From Pseudomonas sp. Os17 (GTDB taxonomy: Bacteria > Pseudomonadota > Gammaproteobacteria > Pseudomonadales > Pseudomonadaceae), in assembly GCF_001547895.1 (NCBI RefSeq), contig NZ_AP014627.1, forward strand, positions 4,653,501-4,717,500: a DNA stretch of 64,000 bases, in the 5' to 3' direction. Position 1 is the first letter of the stretch. The number at the start of each line of letters is the position of its first letter. Shown here piece by piece: positions 63,801 to 64,000 of this stretch. The position numbers and the translations under genes are program-made. The notes below the pieces were generated by a model. The model was not told where the DNA came from, did not search any database, and saw nothing but the letters and a program-made list of their open reading frames with translations.

Positions 63801-64000
63801 CTGCCCGGCGCAGACCACGGCCAGCGCATCGGGGCTGCGCACTGCATGCGCCTCGACACAGGCCGGTACCGACAGGGGTGGACGCTCAAAGGCGCTGCCG
63901 AGGTTCCACTGCTCCAGTATCTGCGTGCGCTCTGCCGCATCGAGCATCGGCAGTTCGCCCAGGCGACGCTGCGGTTCGCGCACCACCGCCTGCAACAGGT
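54837..64000 (-). CDS. Pyoverdine non-ribosomal peptide synthetase, C-terminal part (runs off the window)
   Basis: 3,052 codons are visible; the N-terminus lies beyond the right edge. In protein order, with visible-residue positions: the end of a C domain; A1 (FTSGSTGRAKG, about 190); PCP1 (FFELGGDSII, about 580); epimerase E1 (HHLVVDGVSW, about 765); C (HHILMDGWSS, about 1230); A2 (YTSGSTGQPKG, about 1695); PCP2 (FFELGGDSII, about 2090); E2 (HHLVVDGVSW, about 2277); and a final C domain (HHILLDGWSG, about 2743). By hand alignment to GrsA the A1 code is DLTKVGHVGK, essentially the Asp code, and A2 is DGEGSGGVTK, whose acidic Glu suggests a basic residue (Lys/Orn class). With E domains both should be D. 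There is no A-PCP or thioesterase after the last C domain; the stop is followed by a terminator. It lies convergent to fpvA, in the place of pvdD. Confidence 0.9.
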   Translation of the reverse strand, partial: LLQAVVREPQRRLGELPMLDAAERTQILEQWNLGSAFERPPLSVPACVEAHAVRSPDALAVVCAGQQLTYQQLNAQANRLARQLRECGVGPDVLVGIAAQRSIEMIVGLLAVLKAGGAYVPLDPEYPQERLNGMIEDSGITQLLAQQQLIGRFADLPGLCIEPLEDSPARQALSADNLEPLTAPGHLAYVIFTSGSTGRAKGVTISHGALANYVAAIHQRLPLASARSMALVSTPAADLGHTVLFGALCGGQALHVISADLAVDGAGLGQYLQQQQIDVLKIVPSHLAALLGEDNGAVLPRQCLVLGGEACPVSLVERIQRLAPQCRIVNHYGPTESTVGALTQAVEGDWSQAASIPLGRPLANVRAYVLDSEGQPAAVGSLGELYLAGAGLARDYHRRPELTAASFIPDPFDPQGGARLYRTGDQVRYRRDGSIEFCGRIDQQIKIRGFRVEPGEIQACLHSHPWVRECAVLALDGPQGKQLVAYLVCQSGLDPDQCKEGLKQHMNAHLSAHQVPSHLLLLPALPLSPNGKLDRQALPRPEQGRPQDLYRAAQNPVQQTLVDIWQEVLNQPRIGINDNFFELGGDSIIAIQMVSRARQAGLQISSRDVFRSQSILELAAVAKQGTALFIDQGPVRGPMPLTPIQQVFFASDIPQRQHWNQSLLLTPREPLQVPLLERALNQLLVQHDALRLRYRQHAGLWQAEHQEHPEPVSLWRQRVADAEAIQALGQQAQSSLDLERGPLLRAVLMDLGDGSQRLLLVIHHLVVDGVSWRILLEDLQSLYRQLAEGAAPVLPSKTSAFQDWAVHLQDWAQRLGHTDELDYWCRQLEQAPQGLPLDYPAGANLACHGTAINARLPRELTSQLLQEAPKAYRTQINDLLLAALARVICRWTGHSQMLVQLEGHGREELFADVDLSRSVGWFTSLYPLCLTPAQPLSDSIKAVKEDLRRVPANGLGYGALRYLGPDAVRERLQGLAQPRITFNYLGQFDQSFDSQSLLAPAPEAAGDERHHEAPLSNWLTVNSQVYGGELSLSWSFSHQLFKPQTVQRLADDYLLELQALIEHCTLDTSAGVSPSDFPLAGLNQAQLDALPVAPRTIADLYPLSPMQQGMLFHTLYEQASDDYVNQLRVSVQGLDPQRFRRAWEDALQAHDILRTSFHWQAELEQPVQIVQRQLVLPFRVLDWSDGQASELALDALAGEERSLCAHFDRAPLLRLCLVQTTAQDYQLIYTNHHILMDGWSSSQLMNEVLQRYAGVVPPQAPGRYRDYIQWLQRQDLSACESFWREQLGRLSTPTRLAGSIALENPGADAGHGELHHDWTQPWTERLVAFARQQKITANTLLQAAWLLLLQRYTGQSTVAFGATVAGRPSELPGIEQQIGLFINTLPVIATPDAQMSVAQWLQQVQAHNLQLREYEHTPLNDIQRWAGSSGEALFDTLLVFDNYPVAQALEQEEASSVRFGAVHSRERTNYPLSVAVALEQRLSISYGYAREAFSAAVIERLNGHLLHLLAQLIDNPQLQLGAIELLTPAETASQCIAPVAPGIEPAVHESIGALAQRWPERQAVLFAGQRFTYAELDQRANRLAHELVARGVGQEVRVGVALPRGEGLLVALLAVLKAGGAFVPLDLSYPADRLAYLMADSGMALLLSDTESLQRLPSAAGLAVLDLSRLEVGQHPLTAPAVTVAPESLAYVIYTSGSTGQPKGVTVAHGPLAMHCRTTGERYGMTPEDCELHFLSFSFDGAHERWLTAFVCGASLLLRDDSLWTPQQTCEAIRRHGVTMAGFPPAYLHQLAEHVQRVGNPPPMRLYSFGGDAMPQASFELVQQVLRPQYMINGYGPTETVVTPLVWKTAAGEPCKAAYAPIGHCVGERSAYVLDADLNPLPVGVAGELYIGGNGLARGYLQRFAQTAERFVPDPYSPLGGRLYRTGDVVRQGSDGVFEYLGRIDNQVKIRGFRIELGEIEARLMAHEQVSEAVVLAQDTAHGRRLVAYLVPAATVREDEQDQERLRETLRQTLKACLPDYMVPSYWLFLERLPLSPNGKLDRKALPMPEMVQASHAYVAPRSDLEKRLAQIWQDVLKLAQVGLTDNFFELGGDSIISLQLVSRARQASIRFTPKDLFEQQTIGGLAAVAQCGVQDDIDQGPVSGDMPLLPIQRLFFAEPIPQRHHFNQSVLLIPATPLNPLALKQGLRALLEHHDGLRLQFQQGSAGWSASHGPLDQSGPGPDLLWQAEAANAAELEQLCEKVQCSLDLQRGPLLRALLVTLADSTQRLLLVAHHLVVDGVSWRLLFEDLQSAYTQALAGQALQLPAKSSSYQAFGRRLQAYAHGPEARAELAYWRAQLAGAQASLPGVEPGTQALSRDAGSVQVQLDAATTQRLLQRAPAAYRTQVNDLLLAALAQVMGQWTGQPSTLIQLEGHGREQLFEDLDLSRTVGWFTSVFPVRLSAGDSAESSIKRIKEQLRAIPNKGIGYGALRYLGDTASREALQGLAQPRVTFNYLGQFDGSFDDPQALFIPAPEAHGADASIDAPLGNWLSISGKVYDGQLRLDWSFSQRMFDSAQIESLAQDYVQALQALVEHCCQARGGVTPSDFPLARLTQEQLDALTLVPAQIEDIYPLAPMQQALLQHELQDHEAGDFVNQMCMDVQGVDPQRLRQAWQQAMDTHEILRSRFVWGGSLVQPLQVVQKQVEVPFQELDGTVLSSAALERLALADRLKGFDLSQAPLLRLQAIKLGEGRYRLICTNHHILLDGWSGFQLFNDVLAAYTGQAISHRPAGYHDYIAWLQARDQQADERFWREQLKPLKVPTLLSACAMAQGDRQRGGHRQHYFEFDEAQTEQLTRFARQQKITANTLVQAAWLLLLHVHCGQSTVACGATIAGRPPQLKGIEQQLGLYINDVPLVASIEPEQSVGDWLQALQGRNLLMREHGYSALSDIERWAGLPGGELSDTVIVFENYPVSAASAGGDVGDLRLESMHSFEQTSSALTLYVELKGQLQFHYDHRLNAFSEAAVEALNLQLVQMLWLLADGSAVRSLAQVLALAQQGGTPVRREVLLGV

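Noticed and set aside
1..64000. CRISPR arrays, rRNA, tRNA, insertion sequences and prophage genes
   Set aside because: None recognised. The only regular arrays are the REPINs and the 17-bp repeat, neither of which has spacer-repeat structure typical of CRISPR.

Overview
The window looks like a chromosome segment of a fluorescent Pseudomonas, most likely of the P. fluorescens species complex. It is G+C-rich and carries a pyoverdine locus syntenic with the P. aeruginosa one, Pseudomonas-type REP/REPIN repeats, PvdS-type promoters (TAAAT-N16-CGT) and ANR boxes. I cannot name the species.

Left edge (1-5,960, all minus strand): a VgrG-linked type VI secretion cassette. It holds a VgrG spike, an 878-residue two-domain peptidoglycan-hydrolase effector (M23-like fold, EF-hand, C-terminal N-acetylmuramidase) and a secreted candidate immunity protein. 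Next come a broken GH19 chitinase/lysozyme-like remnant and the start of a lipoprotein, which look like a second, decayed effector-immunity pair. From 5,985 to 10,209 there is a metal/siderophore-uptake unit: DUF2946 protein, TonB-dependent receptor and PepSY membrane protein. After three tandem REPINs comes a small Pseudomonas-type gene interrupted by an in-frame stop, preceded by a hairpin-rich stretch that may be a structured RNA leader.

Middle (11,865-34,690): a 2,896-residue cyclic-glucan-synthase-like protein and a Crp/Fnr regulator. An alcohol dehydrogenase and a tandem universal stress protein follow, each with a perfect ANR/FNR box upstream. Then come an MFS exporter with a divergent AraC regulator, an MscS channel with a cyclic-nucleotide-binding-like tail, YcaC-like hydrolase and pirin genes with a divergent LysR gene, an orphan receiver protein lacking its phospho-acceptor Asp, and mgtC and mgtA. 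A possible leader peptide lies upstream of mgtA.

Right (35,368-64,000): the pyoverdine region. The order is pvdA, fpvI, pvdRT-opmQ, (insert), pvdP, pvdMNO, an acetyltransferase, pvdE, fpvA and a large NRPS. Five exact PvdS boxes drive pvdA, pvdR, pvdP, pvdM and pvdE, and a Fur-like box precedes fpvI. Differences from P. aeruginosa PAO1 are: no fpvR between fpvI and pvdR; a DUF3349 gene and a frameshifted SMI1/KNR4 gene inserted between opmQ and pvdP; an IucB/MbtK-type acyltransferase where pvdF (formyltransferase) would lie; and an NRPS beside fpvA that ends in a condensation domain with no thioesterase, directly before a strong terminator. Together these genes hydroxylate and acylate ornithine, assemble the peptide, export the precursor, mature the chromophore in the periplasm, recycle/export the product and take up ferripyoverdine. 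The NRPS part visible here predicts D-Asp followed by a D-basic residue.
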